Shown one piece after another: positions 49,039-61,875 of a DNA stretch of 64,000 bases. The position numbers and the translations under genes are program-made. The notes beneath the pieces were generated by a model. That model was not told the DNA's origin, made no database searches, and worked only from the letters and a program-made list of their open reading frames with translations. This DNA is from Pseudomonas sp. MF4836 (GTDB taxonomy: Bacteria; Pseudomonadota; Gammaproteobacteria; Pseudomonadales; Pseudomonadaceae), in assembly GCF_002018875.1 (NCBI RefSeq), contig NZ_MVOL01000009.1, positions 1 through 64,000 of the forward strand, written 5' to 3'. The stretch's first letter is position 1; every line of letters begins with the position of its first letter.

Positions 49039-51075
49039 ATGCCATTGCGCCAGCGCCTTGAAAACCTGCCGGTCGGCCAAAAGCTGCTGGCAGCCCTGCT
49101 TGTCCTGCTGACCACGGTCCTGCTGGTCGCCAACCTCACGTTTATCAGCGCCGCCTACTGGATCTCCCAGGAAAGCATGGCACCCCAGGCCTTGCAGACC
49201 ATCGGCCGCCTCATCTCCAACCCGACACTCGCCACCGAGGCGCTGGATTCGCCACAAAGCGCCGAACGCCTGCTCAACGAACTCAACAGCTATTCGCCGT
49301 TACGGGCCGCAGCGGTCTACGACGGCAAAGGCGCGCGCCTGGCGCAGTTGCAACACGGCGAGCGGCTCAAGCTGCCAGAACGCTATCGCCATATAGAAGC
49401 CTGGCAACTCACCGAATTTCGCAGCAACCAGGTGATTACCCTGCCCCGCCCCGGCCAGGCTCCCGGGCACTTGCTGCTGGTGGCCAGCAGCGAACTGCCG
49501 ATGGCCTTCTACACCGGCACCCTTACCGCCAGCCTGGGGATCCTGATCTTCAGTGTGCTGTTGTGGCTGGTCATTGCCCGACAGATCAAGCGCCTGATCA
49601 CCCAGCCGATTCATCAGCTTGAAGAGCTGTCGCGACAGGTCACCCGCGAGGAAAACTACGCCCTGCGGGCCGGGCGCGGCAACCACGATGAAATCGGCAG
49701 CCTGGCTGAAGCCTTCAACACCATGCTGTCGCGCATCGAAGCCCGCGAGCAGCAGCTCAAGCGCGCTCGCGATGACTCCCAGGCAGCCTATGACCAGGCC
49801 CAGGGGCTGGCGGAAGAAACTCGCCACACCAATCGCAAGCTGGAGCTGGAAGTCCAGGTACGGAGCAAGATCGAGAAGAAGCTCACCGGCTTCCAGAACT
49901 ACCTGAACAGCATCATCGACTCCATGCCCTCGGCCCTGATCGCCCTCGACGAACAGCTTTATGTCACCCAGTGGAACCAGGAAGCCAGCGCCCTTTCCGG
50001 CACACGCCTGGACGAGGCGCTGAACCAGCCGATCTTCCTCGCCTTCGAGCCACTCAAGCCGTTCCTGCCACAACTCAAGGAAACCGTGGAGCAGCACACC
50101 GTGACCAAGGTCGAACGGGTCACCTGGTTCAAGGACGACGAGGCCAAGCACTACGCCCTGACCTTTTACCCCTTGATGGGCGGTGCCGGGCGTGGGGTGG
50201 TGATCCGCATTGATGACATCACTCAGCGCCTGTCACTGGAAGAAATGATGGTGCAGTCGGAAAAAATGCTCTCGGTCGGTGGGCTGGCCGCCGGCATGGC
50301 CCATGAAATCAATAACCCGTTGGGCGCGATCCTGCACAACGTGCAGAACATCCGTCGCCGCCTGTCCCCCGAACTGCCGAAAAACCTGGAACACGCCGAG
50401 CAGGTCGGCATCGAACTGGACACCGTCAACCGCTACCTGCAAAGCCGTGAAGTGCCGCAACTGCTCGATGGCATCCAGCAGGCCGGGGCTCGGGCAGCGA
50501 AAATCGTCACCCACATGCTCAGCTTCAGCCGTCGCAGCAACCGGCAGATGGCTCCCTGCGACCTGCCGGCGCTGATCGATCAGGCAGTGGAAATCGCCGG
50601 CAACGACTTCGACCTGACCATAGGTTTCGACTTCAAGGGCCAGGCCATCGTCCGCCAGTTCGACCCGCAACTGGGCCCGGTGCCCGGCACCGCCAACGAA
50701 TTGGAACAGGTCCTGCTCAATCTGCTGAAAAACGCCGCCCAGGCCATTCACCTGCGTGAAGACGACAGTGAGCCGGGGCGGATTATTCTGCGCACGCGCC
50801 TGAACCCGCCCTGGGCGGAAATCCAGGTCGAGGACAACGGCATCGGCATGAGCGAAAACGTGCGCAAACGCACGTTCGAGCCCTTCTTCACCACCAAGGA
50901 AATCGGCCAGGGCACCGGCCTTGGGCTGTCGGTTTCGTACTTCATCATCACCAACAACCACAAGGGGCAGATGGAAGTGCACTCGACCCAGGGCCAGGGC
51001 ACTTGCTTCACGCTGCGCCTGCCGCTGGCCGGCGCCCAACTGCCCAACCCCGGACAACTGGAACTGGAGAGATAA
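49039..51075 (+). CDS. Orphan membrane sensor histidine kinase (HAMP-PAS)
   Basis: The 678-residue protein has a first helix (KLLAALLVLLTTVLLVANLTF), a periplasmic sensor (about 45-155), a second helix (LTASLGILIFSVLLWLVIA), a HAMP domain, a coiled coil (about 220-285), a PAS domain (about 290-400), the HisKA H-box LAAGMAHEINNPLGAIL, and an ATPase domain with NLLKNAAQAI, EDNGIGMSENV and GTGLGLSVSYFI. No receiver domain or response-regulator gene is nearby. The stop lies two bases before the cobalamin adenosyltransferase ATG, so the two are co-translated. Its signal is unknown. Confidence 0.9.
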   Translation: MPLRQRLENLPVGQKLLAALLVLLTTVLLVANLTFISAAYWISQESMAPQALQTIGRLISNPTLATEALDSPQSAERLLNELNSYSPLRAAAVYDGKGARLAQLQHGERLKLPERYRHIEAWQLTEFRSNQVITLPRPGQAPGHLLLVASSELPMAFYTGTLTASLGILIFSVLLWLVIARQIKRLITQPIHQLEELSRQVTREENYALRAGRGNHDEIGSLAEAFNTMLSRIEAREQQLKRARDDSQAAYDQAQGLAEETRHTNRKLELEVQVRSKIEKKLTGFQNYLNSIIDSMPSALIALDEQLYVTQWNQEASALSGTRLDEALNQPIFLAFEPLKPFLPQLKETVEQHTVTKVERVTWFKDDEAKHYALTFYPLMGGAGRGVVIRIDDITQRLSLEEMMVQSEKMLSVGGLAAGMAHEINNPLGAILHNVQNIRRRLSPELPKNLEHAEQVGIELDTVNRYLQSREVPQLLDGIQQAGARAAKIVTHMLSFSRRSNRQMAPCDLPALIDQAVEIAGNDFDLTIGFDFKGQAIVRQFDPQLGPVPGTANELEQVLLNLLKNAAQAIHLREDDSEPGRIILRTRLNPPWAEIQVEDNGIGMSENVRKRTFEPFFTTKEIGQGTGLGLSVSYFIITNNHKGQMEVHSTQGQGTCFTLRLPLAGAQLPNPGQLELER

Positions 51076-51077
51076 AC

Positions 51078-51659
51078 ATGGGCTTTCGCCTGTCGAAGAT
51101 TTACACCCGCACCGGCGACAAAGGCGAGACCGGGCTTGGCGATGGCCGCCGGGTGCCCAAGGATCATCCCCGGGTCGAAGCCATCGGCGAAGTCGATACC
51201 CTCAACAGCCAACTGGGCCTGCTGCTGGCCGGATTGGCCGAACACAGTGTCGAGAACCCTGGCTTGAAGCAGGTCATCGAAGTACTGACGCCGTGTCAGC
51301 ACCGGCTGTTCGATTTGGGTGGGGAGCTGGCGATGCCGGTGTATCAGGCGCTGAACACGGCAGAAGTCGAGCGCCTGGAAACGGCCATCGACCTCTGGAA
51401 CGAGGAACTTGGCCCCCTGGAGAACTTCATTCTGCCCGGCGGCTCGGCGTTGATAGCCCAGGCCCATGTCTGCCGCAGCCTGGCGCGCACTGCCGAGCGT
51501 CGCTGCCAACAGCTGAATGCGCTGGAGCCCCTGGAAGGCGTTGGCCTGGCGTATATCAATCGCCTGTCGGACTTACTGTTTGTCGCTGCGCGCCTGATCG
51601 CCAAGCGCCAGGGTATCGCTGAAATCCTGTGGCAGGCGGCGGAAAAACCCTCCGCGTGA
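51078..51659 (+). CDS. Cob(I)alamin adenosyltransferase, PduO type
   Basis: The 193-residue protein starts at ATG 51078 with GGAGA inside the kinase stop region. SKIYTRTGDKGETGLGDGRRV is the ATP-binding N-terminus. HRLFDLGGELA, FILPGGSALIAQAHVCRSLARTAERR and YINRLSDLLFVAARL match PduO-type ATRs. It makes adenosylcobalamin. Linkage to a sensor kinase is unusual in function but the spacing is clear. Confidence 0.93.
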   Translation: MGFRLSKIYTRTGDKGETGLGDGRRVPKDHPRVEAIGEVDTLNSQLGLLLAGLAEHSVENPGLKQVIEVLTPCQHRLFDLGGELAMPVYQALNTAEVERLETAIDLWNEELGPLENFILPGGSALIAQAHVCRSLARTAERRCQQLNALEPLEGVGLAYINRLSDLLFVAARLIAKRQGIAEILWQAAEKPSA

Positions 51660-51718
51660 TCGGCCAACCGCCCCCGGAATGATTCTATCGAGGGCGGCTG
51701 ACGGGCAACGGGCGCGTT

Positions 51719-52660
51719 TCAATCCGGCCAGAACGCACGAATCCCCGCCACGCCCTGGGCTCCGGCGGCCCACGCCTGCTGGCACTCGGCCGGTCCGACC
51801 CCGCCCAGCAGGTACACCGGTTTGTTGAAACCGCTGATCAACTGACTGGCCTGCTCCCACCCCAGCGGCTGGGCATCGGGATGAGTCTGGGTGGGCTGGA
51901 CGGGCGACAAGGTGACGAAATCCACATCCATCTGCTGTGCCAGGGACAACTCCTCGGCATTGTGGCAGGAGGCTGCCAGCCAGCGGTCCTTGGGAAATGG
52001 TCGCCCGGCGCTGGCGTGCTTGCGCAGTTGTGCCGAGGTGATGTGCCAGCCTGCCGAAGGGAAATCCCCCAGCCACTCGAACGGCCCCTTGAGCATCAAC
52101 TGCGCCTTGCCCGCGCACAGGCCGACGGCATCCACCGCCAGGTCGCGGTATTGCGGGTCGTAGCCGTTGGGCGCACGCAGCTGGACCAACTTGATGCCGC
52201 CGGCGATGGCCTTTTGTATGCCCCGCAGCAGCGCCGGGGTTTCCAAGCCCTCAGGGGTGATCAGGTACTCGGAAGGCAAGCGAGCGGCCGCCACGATCGG
52301 CTGGTTGGCTGCCGGAAACTCGTAGTTCGCCAGTTCTCGCGAGCTGACCCAGGCCAGAGGTTGCCCTTCCGCGCCATGGGCTTCACCGCTGAACGCCGAT
52401 ACTTCCCATACATCCAGCAGCACCTGCTTGTCCGGATAATCGTGCTGCACCTTGATCAGGGGTCGTGCCGCCTGCACCACAATCCCCAGTTCTTCCAGCA
52501 GCTCGCGGGCCAGCGCCACCTCCACCGCTTCACCGGCCTCGACCTTGCCGCCCGGGAATTCCCACAGGCCGCCCTGATGCTGGGTGTCGGCACGTCGGGC
52601 AATCAGGATCTTGCCGCTGACATCGCGGATAACGGCCGCGGCCACATGTACTCGTTTCAC
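51719..52660 (-). CDS. Nudix hydrolase fused to a ThiE/TenI-like domain
   Basis: The 313-residue protein starts at GTG 52660 with GAGGAA upstream and overlaps the GST stop by four bases. Residues 1-130 are a MutT-type Nudix domain with the box GGKVEAGEAVEVALARELLEELGI (GX5EX7REUXEEXGU). Residues about 135-313 resemble thiamine-phosphate synthase, but the QLReK, NDR and HLGQ motifs are changed (QLRAPN, LMLKG, GWHITSAQL). So the second half may not make thiamine phosphate. The fusion exists in other gammaproteobacteria (PA4400). Cleaning oxidised nucleotides is the likely Nudix role. Confidence 0.86.
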   Translation of the reverse strand: MKRVHVAAAVIRDVSGKILIARRADTQHQGGLWEFPGGKVEAGEAVEVALARELLEELGIVVQAARPLIKVQHDYPDKQVLLDVWEVSAFSGEAHGAEGQPLAWVSSRELANYEFPAANQPIVAAARLPSEYLITPEGLETPALLRGIQKAIAGGIKLVQLRAPNGYDPQYRDLAVDAVGLCAGKAQLMLKGPFEWLGDFPSAGWHITSAQLRKHASAGRPFPKDRWLAASCHNAEELSLAQQMDVDFVTLSPVQPTQTHPDAQPLGWEQASQLISGFNKPVYLLGGVGPAECQQAWAAGAQGVAGIRAFWPD

Positions 52661-53289
52661 CGCACTATTTCCTCTAAACCGGCTTGCTGCCAGACCTTGA
52701 AGGCTGGCCATTGATAGATTGCCTCGACATAGGCCGCATCAACCGCCGGCAATGGCACCTGATAGGTCCGCAGACGCACGGCGACCGGTGCAAAAAACGC
52801 ATCCGCGAGAGTCGCAGGGCCAAACAGGAACGGCCCGGGCTCGGTTGCCGTGGCACGGCACTCGGCCCATAACGCCAGCATCCGCTCGATATCCGCCTGG
52901 GCCTCCGGGGGCATTGGCGACAGTGGCGCGTCACGTGCCAGGTCGAAAGGCAAGTTGCCCCGCAGGCCGAAGAAGCCGCTGTGCATCTGCGCACACGCCG
53001 AACGCGCCTGGGCACGAGCGGCAGTATCAAGCGGCCATAGACGGGCCTCGGGAAAGCGTTCAGCCAGGTACTCGGCAATCGCCAACGAGTCGGCAATCGT
53101 GCCGTGCTCGGTCTTCAGCAAAGGCACCTTGCCGGTCGCCGAATGCCTGAGCAGGCGCTCGCGGGTGTCGGGCTGGTTGAGTTTGATCAGCTCTTCGCTG
53201 TAGGGGACGGCGGCCAGCTCCAGCGCCAAAGCCCCGCGCAAGGACCAGGAAGAATAGAGTTTGTCGCCGATGATCAGGTGGAAGCTCAT
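52657..53289 (-). CDS. Glutathione S-transferase
   Basis: The 210-residue protein has the N-terminal thioredoxin-like domain (MSFHLIIGDKLYSSWSLRG, then GKVPLLKTEHGTIADSLAIAEYL with the cis-proline and SLAIAEY glutathione contacts) and an all-helical C-terminal domain with FLFGPATLADAFFAPV. Its substrate is unknown. It is co-directional with and overlaps the Nudix gene by four bases. Confidence 0.92.
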   Translation of the reverse strand: MSFHLIIGDKLYSSWSLRGALALELAAVPYSEELIKLNQPDTRERLLRHSATGKVPLLKTEHGTIADSLAIAEYLAERFPEARLWPLDTAARAQARSACAQMHSGFFGLRGNLPFDLARDAPLSPMPPEAQADIERMLALWAECRATATEPGPFLFGPATLADAFFAPVAVRLRTYQVPLPAVDAAYVEAIYQWPAFKVWQQAGLEEIVR

Positions 53290-53394
53290 GGTCTGACACC
53301 TTGTGTGATGCGAGGGACAGCGGGCTTGCCAGCGCCGGCAAGCCGCCCCTGGCCCATGGAAGCCAGAAACAGCCTGTCGGCGCGGGCACCGGCC

Positions 53395-54612
53395 TCAGGT
53401 ACGGTATTCGGCGTTGATCTTCACGTACTCGTGGGACAGGTCGGTGGTCCAGATGGTTTCGCTGCACTGGCCACGACCCAGCTCGATACGAATGGTGATT
53501 TCTTCCTGCTGCATGACACCAGCGCCCTGGGCTTCGGTGTAGCTGGCGGCACGCGCACCGCGGCTGGCGATGCACACCTCACCCAGGAACACATCGATCT
53601 TGCTCACGTCCAGATCCGGCACACCGGCGCGACCGACAGCGGCCAGGATCCGCCCCCAGTTCGGGTCGGAAGCGAACAGCGCGGTCTTGATCAGCGGCGA
53701 GTGGGCGACGGTGTAGCCGACGTCCAGGCATTCCTGATGGTTACCGCCGCCATTGACTTCTACCGTGACGAACTTGGTCGCGCCTTCGCCGTCGCGCACG
53801 ATGGCCTGTGCCACCTCCATGCACACCTCGAACACCGCCTGCTTCAGCGCGGCGAACAGCGGGCCGCTGGCCTGGTCGATTTGCGGCAGGTTGGCCTGGC
53901 CGGTGGCGATCAGCATGCAGCAGTCGTTGGTCGAGGTATCGCCATCGATGGTGATGCGGTTGAACGACTTGTTGGCACCGTCCAGCAGCAGGTTCTGCAG
54001 CACGTCGCGGGAAACCTTGGCGTCGGTGGCAATGTAGCCAAGCATGGTCGCCATGTTCGGACGAATCATACCGGCGCCCTTGCTGATGCCGGTCACCGTG
54101 ACAGTCACACCCTCATGCTGGAACTGGCGACTGGCGCCCTTGGGCAGGGTGTCGGTGGTCATGATCCCGGTCGCGGCGGCGGCCCAGTTATCGACCGACA
54201 GATCGTCGAGGGCGGCCTGCAGCGCGCCTTCGATCTTCTCCACGGGCAGCGGCTCGCCGATTACCCCGGTGGAGTAAGGCAGCACGGCGCTGGCATCGAC
54301 ACCGGTCAACTCGGCCAGCTTGGCGCAGGTGCGGGTCGCCGCGGCCAGGCCCGGCTCACCCGTACCGGCGTTGGCATTGCCGGTGTTGGTCAGCAGATAA
54401 CGCACTGGGCCCTGAACCCGCTGCTTGGCCAGAATCACCGGCGCCGCGCAAAAGGCATTCAGGGTGAACACGCCTGCAACCGTGGAGCCTTCGGCACAGC
54501 GCATGACCACTACATCCTTGCGCCCCGGGCGCTTGATGCCAGCCGAAGCGATGCCAAGCTCAAAACCGGCAACCGGGTGCAACGTTGGCAAAGGACCAAG
54601 ACCAACAGCCAT
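53395..54612 (-). CDS. argJ: Bifunctional glutamate N-acetyltransferase / amino-acid acetyltransferase
   Basis: The 405-residue arginine-pathway enzyme transfers acetyl from N-acetylornithine to glutamate. The precursor self-cleaves before the second-domain threonine in [33 protein letters not shown] and [18 protein letters not shown] are family blocks. Thus the cell makes arginine by the cyclic route as well as degrading it by arc. The gene lies downstream of secA. Confidence 0.96.
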   Translation of the reverse strand: MAVGLGPLPTLHPVAGFELGIASAGIKRPGRKDVVVMRCAEGSTVAGVFTLNAFCAAPVILAKQRVQGPVRYLLTNTGNANAGTGEPGLAAATRTCAKLAELTGVDASAVLPYSTGVIGEPLPVEKIEGALQAALDDLSVDNWAAAATGIMTTDTLPKGASRQFQHEGVTVTVTGISKGAGMIRPNMATMLGYIATDAKVSRDVLQNLLLDGANKSFNRITIDGDTSTNDCCMLIATGQANLPQIDQASGPLFAALKQAVFEVCMEVAQAIVRDGEGATKFVTVEVNGGGNHQECLDVGYTVAHSPLIKTALFASDPNWGRILAAVGRAGVPDLDVSKIDVFLGEVCIASRGARAASYTEAQGAGVMQQEEITIRIELGRGQCSETIWTTDLSHEYVKINAEYRT

Positions 54613-54674
54613 GAATGCGCTCCTCTTTAATGTGATGTCAGCACCGTCGTCGCGAAAGACAGTGTTTCAAATGG

Positions 54675-54708
54675 AAAAACGCCGCGACGGCTGATGCCGG
54701 TCGCGGCG
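54675..54708 (-). terminator. Terminator of secA
   Basis: CGCCGCGAC and GTCGCGGCG form a 9-bp stem around an 11-base loop. On the minus strand TTTTT follows. Confidence 0.9.
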
Positions 54709-54735
54709 CGGGTATTTCAGTGTCCGGCGGAAATC

Positions 54736-57477
<2,742 letters not shown>

Positions 57478-57784
57478 ATCGGCAGGATCTTCCACACATA
57501 GGGATGGAGGGCGGCCCCGTGAGTCGCCCGAGCAGCCCTTATGGCCGCATGCGAACGAGTATTCTACCCGGAAACGATGGCGAGGAAAGTGGCGTTATTC
57601 CACGATGCTAGTACAGCGCTATGACGGGGCTCACTTACAATAAGGCCTTTTCGCCGACTTTCAACCCAGACAAGTACGAAGTTACCCATTGATTTAATGG
57701 ACAATCCCCAGCCGACAGAGATGAGCGCAGAGACCAGGACGCTTTCTGCTACCATGGCCGCTCTGTAACTTCAGGTTTCTGATC
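57478..57784. other. Divergent region between secA and dciA
   Basis: No gene is visible in these 307 bases; they must contain both promoters. I see no SecM-like arrest ORF and no strong hairpin. In E. coli secA is controlled by the upstream secM; nothing similar is recognisable. Confidence 0.45.
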
Positions 57785-58240
57785 ATGGCATTTCGCCCAC
57801 ACACGGCCAGACTCCCCGCCGTTCTCCTTCGCGAAGCCAAGCCTCTCAAAGCCATATTCGGCCATGCCCAGCGCCTGGCCCATCTGCAACGCCTGGTGGA
57901 AAGCCAATTGCAGCCGGCAGCGCGCGAGCATTGCCATGTCGCCTCGTGGCGCGAAGGCAGCTTGCTGTTGATTGTCACCGACGGCCACTGGGCGACCCGC
58001 CTGCGCTATCAACAGAAGCGACTGCAACGCCAGTTGGTGGAGTTCAACGAGTTCGCCAGCCTGACGCGGATCCTGTTCAAGGTGCAGCCGCCCACCGTTC
58101 CGCAAGGCGCTGCGGGCCACACCATGGACCTCTCGAGCAACGCCGCCGAAACCATCCAGGCAACGGCCAATGGCATCAGCGACCCCAACCTGCGGGCCGC
58201 CCTGGAACGCCTGGCCAGTCACGCCAAACCGCGAACCTGA
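57785..58240 (+). CDS. dciA: DciA (DUF721) helicase-loader protein
   Basis: The 151-residue protein has the DUF721 fold (REAKPLKAIFGHAQRLAHLQRLVESQL and VASWREGSLLLIVTDGHWATRLRYQQKRLQRQL), a KH-like domain that binds the replicative helicase DnaB in bacteria lacking DnaC. The C-terminal 50 residues look unstructured. In P. aeruginosa, dciA (PA4405) lies by secA and lpxC. Here secA is on one side, but lpxC is not on the other. Confidence 0.85.
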   Translation: MAFRPHTARLPAVLLREAKPLKAIFGHAQRLAHLQRLVESQLQPAAREHCHVASWREGSLLLIVTDGHWATRLRYQQKRLQRQLVEFNEFASLTRILFKVQPPTVPQGAAGHTMDLSSNAAETIQATANGISDPNLRAALERLASHAKPRT

Positions 58241-58255
58241 GCCGCCGGCGTCGGA

Positions 58256-59743
58256 TCAGCGACGCTTGCTGCCCCCCAGCAACGAGCCCATCAAGCCACG
58301 CACCAATTGCCGTCCCAACTGGTTGGCGGCCTGGCGCATGGCTGATTTCAGCGCCTGGCCGGCCGCAGTGCCGAGAAACTCCCCAGCCCGATCGGTAAGA
58401 CTCGGCTCTTGCGCAACCGGTTTGTCCGGTGCCGTGTCGGCCTTTGGCGCAAGGTCCTTGCGCCCCATCAGCACTTCATACGCCGACTCGCGATCAATGG
58501 GTTTGTCGTAGCGCCCAAGCAATGGCGAACCGGCAATCAAGGCCGCCCGCTCGGCTTCAGTCAGCGGCCCGATGCGTGATTGCGGAGGCGCGACCAGCAC
58601 GCGCTCGACCATGGCCGGCGTGCCTTTGTCCTGCAAGGTGCCCACCAGGGCCTCGCCGATGCCCAGCTCGGTCAGCACTGACAACGCATCGAACGCCGGG
58701 TTGGGCCGAAAGCCCTCGGCCACCGCGCGCAGGGATTTCTGTTCCTTGGCGGTGAACGCGCGCAAGCCATGCTGAATCCGCAACCCCAACTGCGCCAGCA
58801 CGCTGTCGGGCAAATCCCCTGGCGATTGCGTGACGAAGTACACCCCCACGCCTTTGGAGCGAATCAGCCGCACCACCTGTTCCAGTCGATCCTGCAGCGC
58901 CTTGGGCGTCCCCGCGAACAGCAGATGCGCCTCATCGAAAAACAGCGCCAGCAGCGGTTTTTCACCATCACCGCGCTCCGGCAACTGTTCGAACAGTTCA
59001 GCCAGCAGCCACAACAGAAACGTCGCGTAGACCTTGGGCGCCTCATGCACCAGGCGGCTGGCGTCGAGCAGGTGAATGCGCCCGCGGCCGTCGCTGGCCG
59101 GTTGCAGAATGTCTTCAAGTTGCAAGGCCGGCTCGCCAAACAGCGCTTCGGCCCCTTGCTGCTCAAGGGTTGCCAGGCGCCGCAACAGGGCCTGGCTGGA
59201 GCCGGTGGTCATCAACGCCGCATCGTCACCCAGTACCTGCGGGTTTTCCCGCAGGTGATTGAGCAGCGCCTTGAGGTCTTTCAGGTCCAGCAGCAACAGC
59301 CCTTCACGGTCCGCGACCTTGAAGGCCGCATAGAGTGCCGATTGCTGGCTGTCAGTCAGCTCCAGCAGGCTTCCCAGCAGCAGCGGGCCCATTTCACTCA
59401 AGGTGGTGCGCAATGGATGACCGGATTGCCCGTGGATATCCCACAGCGTCACCGGATAAGCCTGGGGCTTATGGTTCAGCCAAGGCATCCCGGCGATTCG
59501 TTCGGCCACCTTCCCCTGCGGATTGCCGGCAGCTCCCAAGCCACACAGATCGCCTTTGATATCGGCAGCGAACACGGCAACCCCGGCATCGCTGAAGGCT
59601 TCCGCAAGGCGTTGCAGGGTTACGGTCTTGCCCGTCCCGGTGGCACCAGCCACCAAACCGTGACGGTTGGCCAGACGCATGGCCTGGGCGATCGGCTGCC
59701 CGGAAAGATCGGCGCCGATAACGAGTTGCGATGAGTCAGGCAT
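58256..59743 (-). CDS. HerA-like ATPase, DUF853 family (YjgR type)
   Basis: The 495-residue protein has Walker A GATGTGKTVTLQRLAEAF, Walker B LLALFFDEAHLLFAG, YFVTQSPGDLPDSVLAQLG and an arginine-rich C-terminus (GLMGSLLGGSKRR). It is a hexameric FtsK/HerA-type motor of unknown task. No nuclease such as NurA, or DUF4297, is encoded beside it, so there is no sign of a defence pair. It converges with dciA over 15 bases. Confidence 0.89.
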   Translation of the reverse strand: MPDSSQLVIGADLSGQPIAQAMRLANRHGLVAGATGTGKTVTLQRLAEAFSDAGVAVFAADIKGDLCGLGAAGNPQGKVAERIAGMPWLNHKPQAYPVTLWDIHGQSGHPLRTTLSEMGPLLLGSLLELTDSQQSALYAAFKVADREGLLLLDLKDLKALLNHLRENPQVLGDDAALMTTGSSQALLRRLATLEQQGAEALFGEPALQLEDILQPASDGRGRIHLLDASRLVHEAPKVYATFLLWLLAELFEQLPERGDGEKPLLALFFDEAHLLFAGTPKALQDRLEQVVRLIRSKGVGVYFVTQSPGDLPDSVLAQLGLRIQHGLRAFTAKEQKSLRAVAEGFRPNPAFDALSVLTELGIGEALVGTLQDKGTPAMVERVLVAPPQSRIGPLTEAERAALIAGSPLLGRYDKPIDRESAYEVLMGRKDLAPKADTAPDKPVAQEPSLTDRAGEFLGTAAGQALKSAMRQAANQLGRQLVRGLMGSLLGGSKRR

Positions 59744-59935
59744 TTTGTCACCCCTGGTTAATCTTTAGCCGTACACGGTCGATATGAATAAACGAGATAC
59801 CAGACACATCTGAAATTAATGTCGGATAGTTCCCTAGGGAGGGATGGAAGTATCAGCTTACTTTCAACTCCGTCTATTTTGCGCGCTTTTATATGAGCAC
59901 GCCCGGATCACAAGACCTTAGCGGACCCTCGAGCC

Positions 59936-61825
59936 ATGAACAAAAACCTGCGCTTCAGCCATAAAATCCTGCTTGCCGCCTCCCTGATCGTCATAGCTGC
60001 ATTCGCGCTATTCACGCTCTACAACGACTACCTGCAACGCAATGCCATCCGCAGGGACCTTGATAACTACCTTCAGGAGATGGGCGACGTCACCGCCAAA
60101 AACATCCAGACCTGGCTTGCCGGCCGTGCGCTGCTGATCGAAAACCTCTCGCAATCGGTGGCGCTCAACTCGGACAAGACCAACGTCAGCCTGCTGCTCG
60201 AACAAAAGGCCGTGACCTCGACCTTCATGGGCGCTTACCTGGGCAACAACGATGGCAGCTTTATTATCCGTCCCGACAGCAAGATGCCCGACGGTTATGA
60301 CCCGCGTGCCCGCCCCTGGTACAAGAGCGCCGAAAGCACCAGCGGCTCGGCCCTGACCGAGCCCTACATTGACCTGGCGTCCGGGCAGTTGGTGATTTCC
60401 ATCGTCGACAGCGTGCTCAAGGGCGGCCAGCGCATCGGCGTGGTCGGCGGCGACCTGAGCCTGCAGGTGATTGCAGACAGCATCAATGCCCTGGATTTTG
60501 ACGGGATGGGCTATGCGTTCCTGGTCAGCGCCGACGGCAAGGTCCTGGTGCACCCCGACAAAAACCTGGTGATGAAGAACCTCAAGGACATCTACCCCCA
60601 GGACACCCCGCGCATCAGCACTGAACTCAGCGAAATCACCGCTGATGGCAAAACCCGAATTGTCACCTTCACCCAGATCAAGGGCCTTTCCTCGGTCAAC
60701 TGGTACATCGGTCTGTCCGTCGATAAGGACAAGGCCTACGCCATGCTCAGTGAATTCCGTACCTCAGCGCTGATCGCCACCGTGATCGCCGTGGCCATTA
60801 CCATTTTCCTGCTGGGCATGCTGATCCGGGTCCTGATGCAACCGCTGCATGTCATGACCCGCGCCATGCAAGACATCGCCGACGGCGAAGGCGACCTGAC
60901 CCGGCGCCTGACTATCCAGAACCAGGACGAATTCGGCATCCTGGGCAACGCTTTCAATCGCTTTGTCGAACGCATCCATGGTTCGATCCGCGAAGTGTCC
61001 TCGGCCACCGAGCATGTCAACGAAGTGGCCCTGCGCGTGGTCAGCGCTTCCAACTCGTCGATGCTCAACTCCGATGAGCAGGCCAGCCGCACCAATAGCG
61101 TCGCCGCGGCCATCAATGAACTGGGTGCCGCCGCCCAGGAAATCGCACGCAATGCCGCTCAAGCCTCGCAACAGGCCAGCGACGCACGCAACCTGGCCGA
61201 AGACGGTCAGCAAGTGGTGGATCGCAGCATCCAGGCGATGAATCAGCTGTCGAAGATGATCAGCGCCTCCAGCACCAACATCGAGACACTCAACAGCAAG
61301 ACCGTGAACATCGGGCAGATCCTCGAAGTCATCACCAGCATTTCCCAGCAAACCAACCTGCTGGCGCTTAACGCTGCCATTGAAGCGGCACGCGCCGGGG
61401 AAGCAGGTCGAGGCTTTGCGGTGGTGGCCGATGAGGTTCGCAACCTGGCGCACCGCACTCAGGAGTCGGCGCAACAGGTGCAAACCATGATCGAGGAGCT
61501 GCAAGTGGGCGCCCGCGAGTCGGTCGGTACCATGAGTGAAAGCCAGCGCCACAGTCAGGACAGCGTGGAGATCGCCAACCTGGCTGGCGAACGCCTGAAC
61601 AGCGTGACCCAGCGGATTGGCGAGATCGACGGCATGAACCAGTCGGTCGCCACCGCCACCGAGGAGCAGACCTCGGTGGTGGAGTCGATCAACATGGACA
61701 TTACCGAGATCAACACCCTCAATCAGGAAGGCGTGGAAAACCTGCAGTCGACCCTGCGCGCCTGCTCTGATCTGGAGCAGCAGGCCGCGCGCCTGAAGCA
61801 CCTGGTAGGCACCTTCCGCATCTGA
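59936..61825 (+). CDS. Amino-acid chemoreceptor, PctA/PctB/PctC type
   Basis: The 629-residue receptor has the same length as P. aeruginosa PctA/PctB. A first helix ([19 protein letters not shown]), a dCACHE sensor (about 35-275), a second helix ([20 protein letters not shown]), HAMP and a signalling tip with [22 protein letters not shown] follow. Tyr121, Arg126, Trp128, Tyr129, Tyr144, Asp146 and Asp173 fall exactly at the published amino-acid-binding motif positions of PctA. The nearby purU and mvaT order also matches PctA/B surroundings (PA4309-PA4315). It should sense L-amino acids; the precise ligand range is not readable. Confidence 0.94.
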   Translation: MNKNLRFSHKILLAASLIVIAAFALFTLYNDYLQRNAIRRDLDNYLQEMGDVTAKNIQTWLAGRALLIENLSQSVALNSDKTNVSLLLEQKAVTSTFMGAYLGNNDGSFIIRPDSKMPDGYDPRARPWYKSAESTSGSALTEPYIDLASGQLVISIVDSVLKGGQRIGVVGGDLSLQVIADSINALDFDGMGYAFLVSADGKVLVHPDKNLVMKNLKDIYPQDTPRISTELSEITADGKTRIVTFTQIKGLSSVNWYIGLSVDKDKAYAMLSEFRTSALIATVIAVAITIFLLGMLIRVLMQPLHVMTRAMQDIADGEGDLTRRLTIQNQDEFGILGNAFNRFVERIHGSIREVSSATEHVNEVALRVVSASNSSMLNSDEQASRTNSVAAAINELGAAAQEIARNAAQASQQASDARNLAEDGQQVVDRSIQAMNQLSKMISASSTNIETLNSKTVNIGQILEVITSISQQTNLLALNAAIEAARAGEAGRGFAVVADEVRNLAHRTQESAQQVQTMIEELQVGARESVGTMSESQRHSQDSVEIANLAGERLNSVTQRIGEIDGMNQSVATATEEQTSVVESINMDITEINTLNQEGVENLQSTLRACSDLEQQAARLKHLVGTFRI

Positions 61826-61829
61826 CCTA

Positions 61830-61861
61830 TTGCCGGCGAGGGCCTAGGCTCTCGCTGGCAA
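61830..61861. repeat. REP-like inverted repeat 1 after the chemoreceptor
   Basis: TTGCCGGCGAGGGCC and GGCTCTCGCTGGCAA are complementary at 13 of 15 positions with a TA centre. GCCGGCGAGGG-type words are typical of Pseudomonas REP elements. Confidence 0.7.
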
Positions 61862-61875
61862 ACGCCCATTAAAAA

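Noticed and set aside
57478-57784. SecM-like arrest peptide upstream of secA
   Set aside because: No short ORF with a secretion signal or arrest motif precedes secA.
58256-59743. HerA-like ATPase as part of a defence system
   Set aside because: No partner nuclease, SIR2 or DUF4297 gene adjoins it; neighbours are housekeeping genes and the DUF853 family is widespread core genome.
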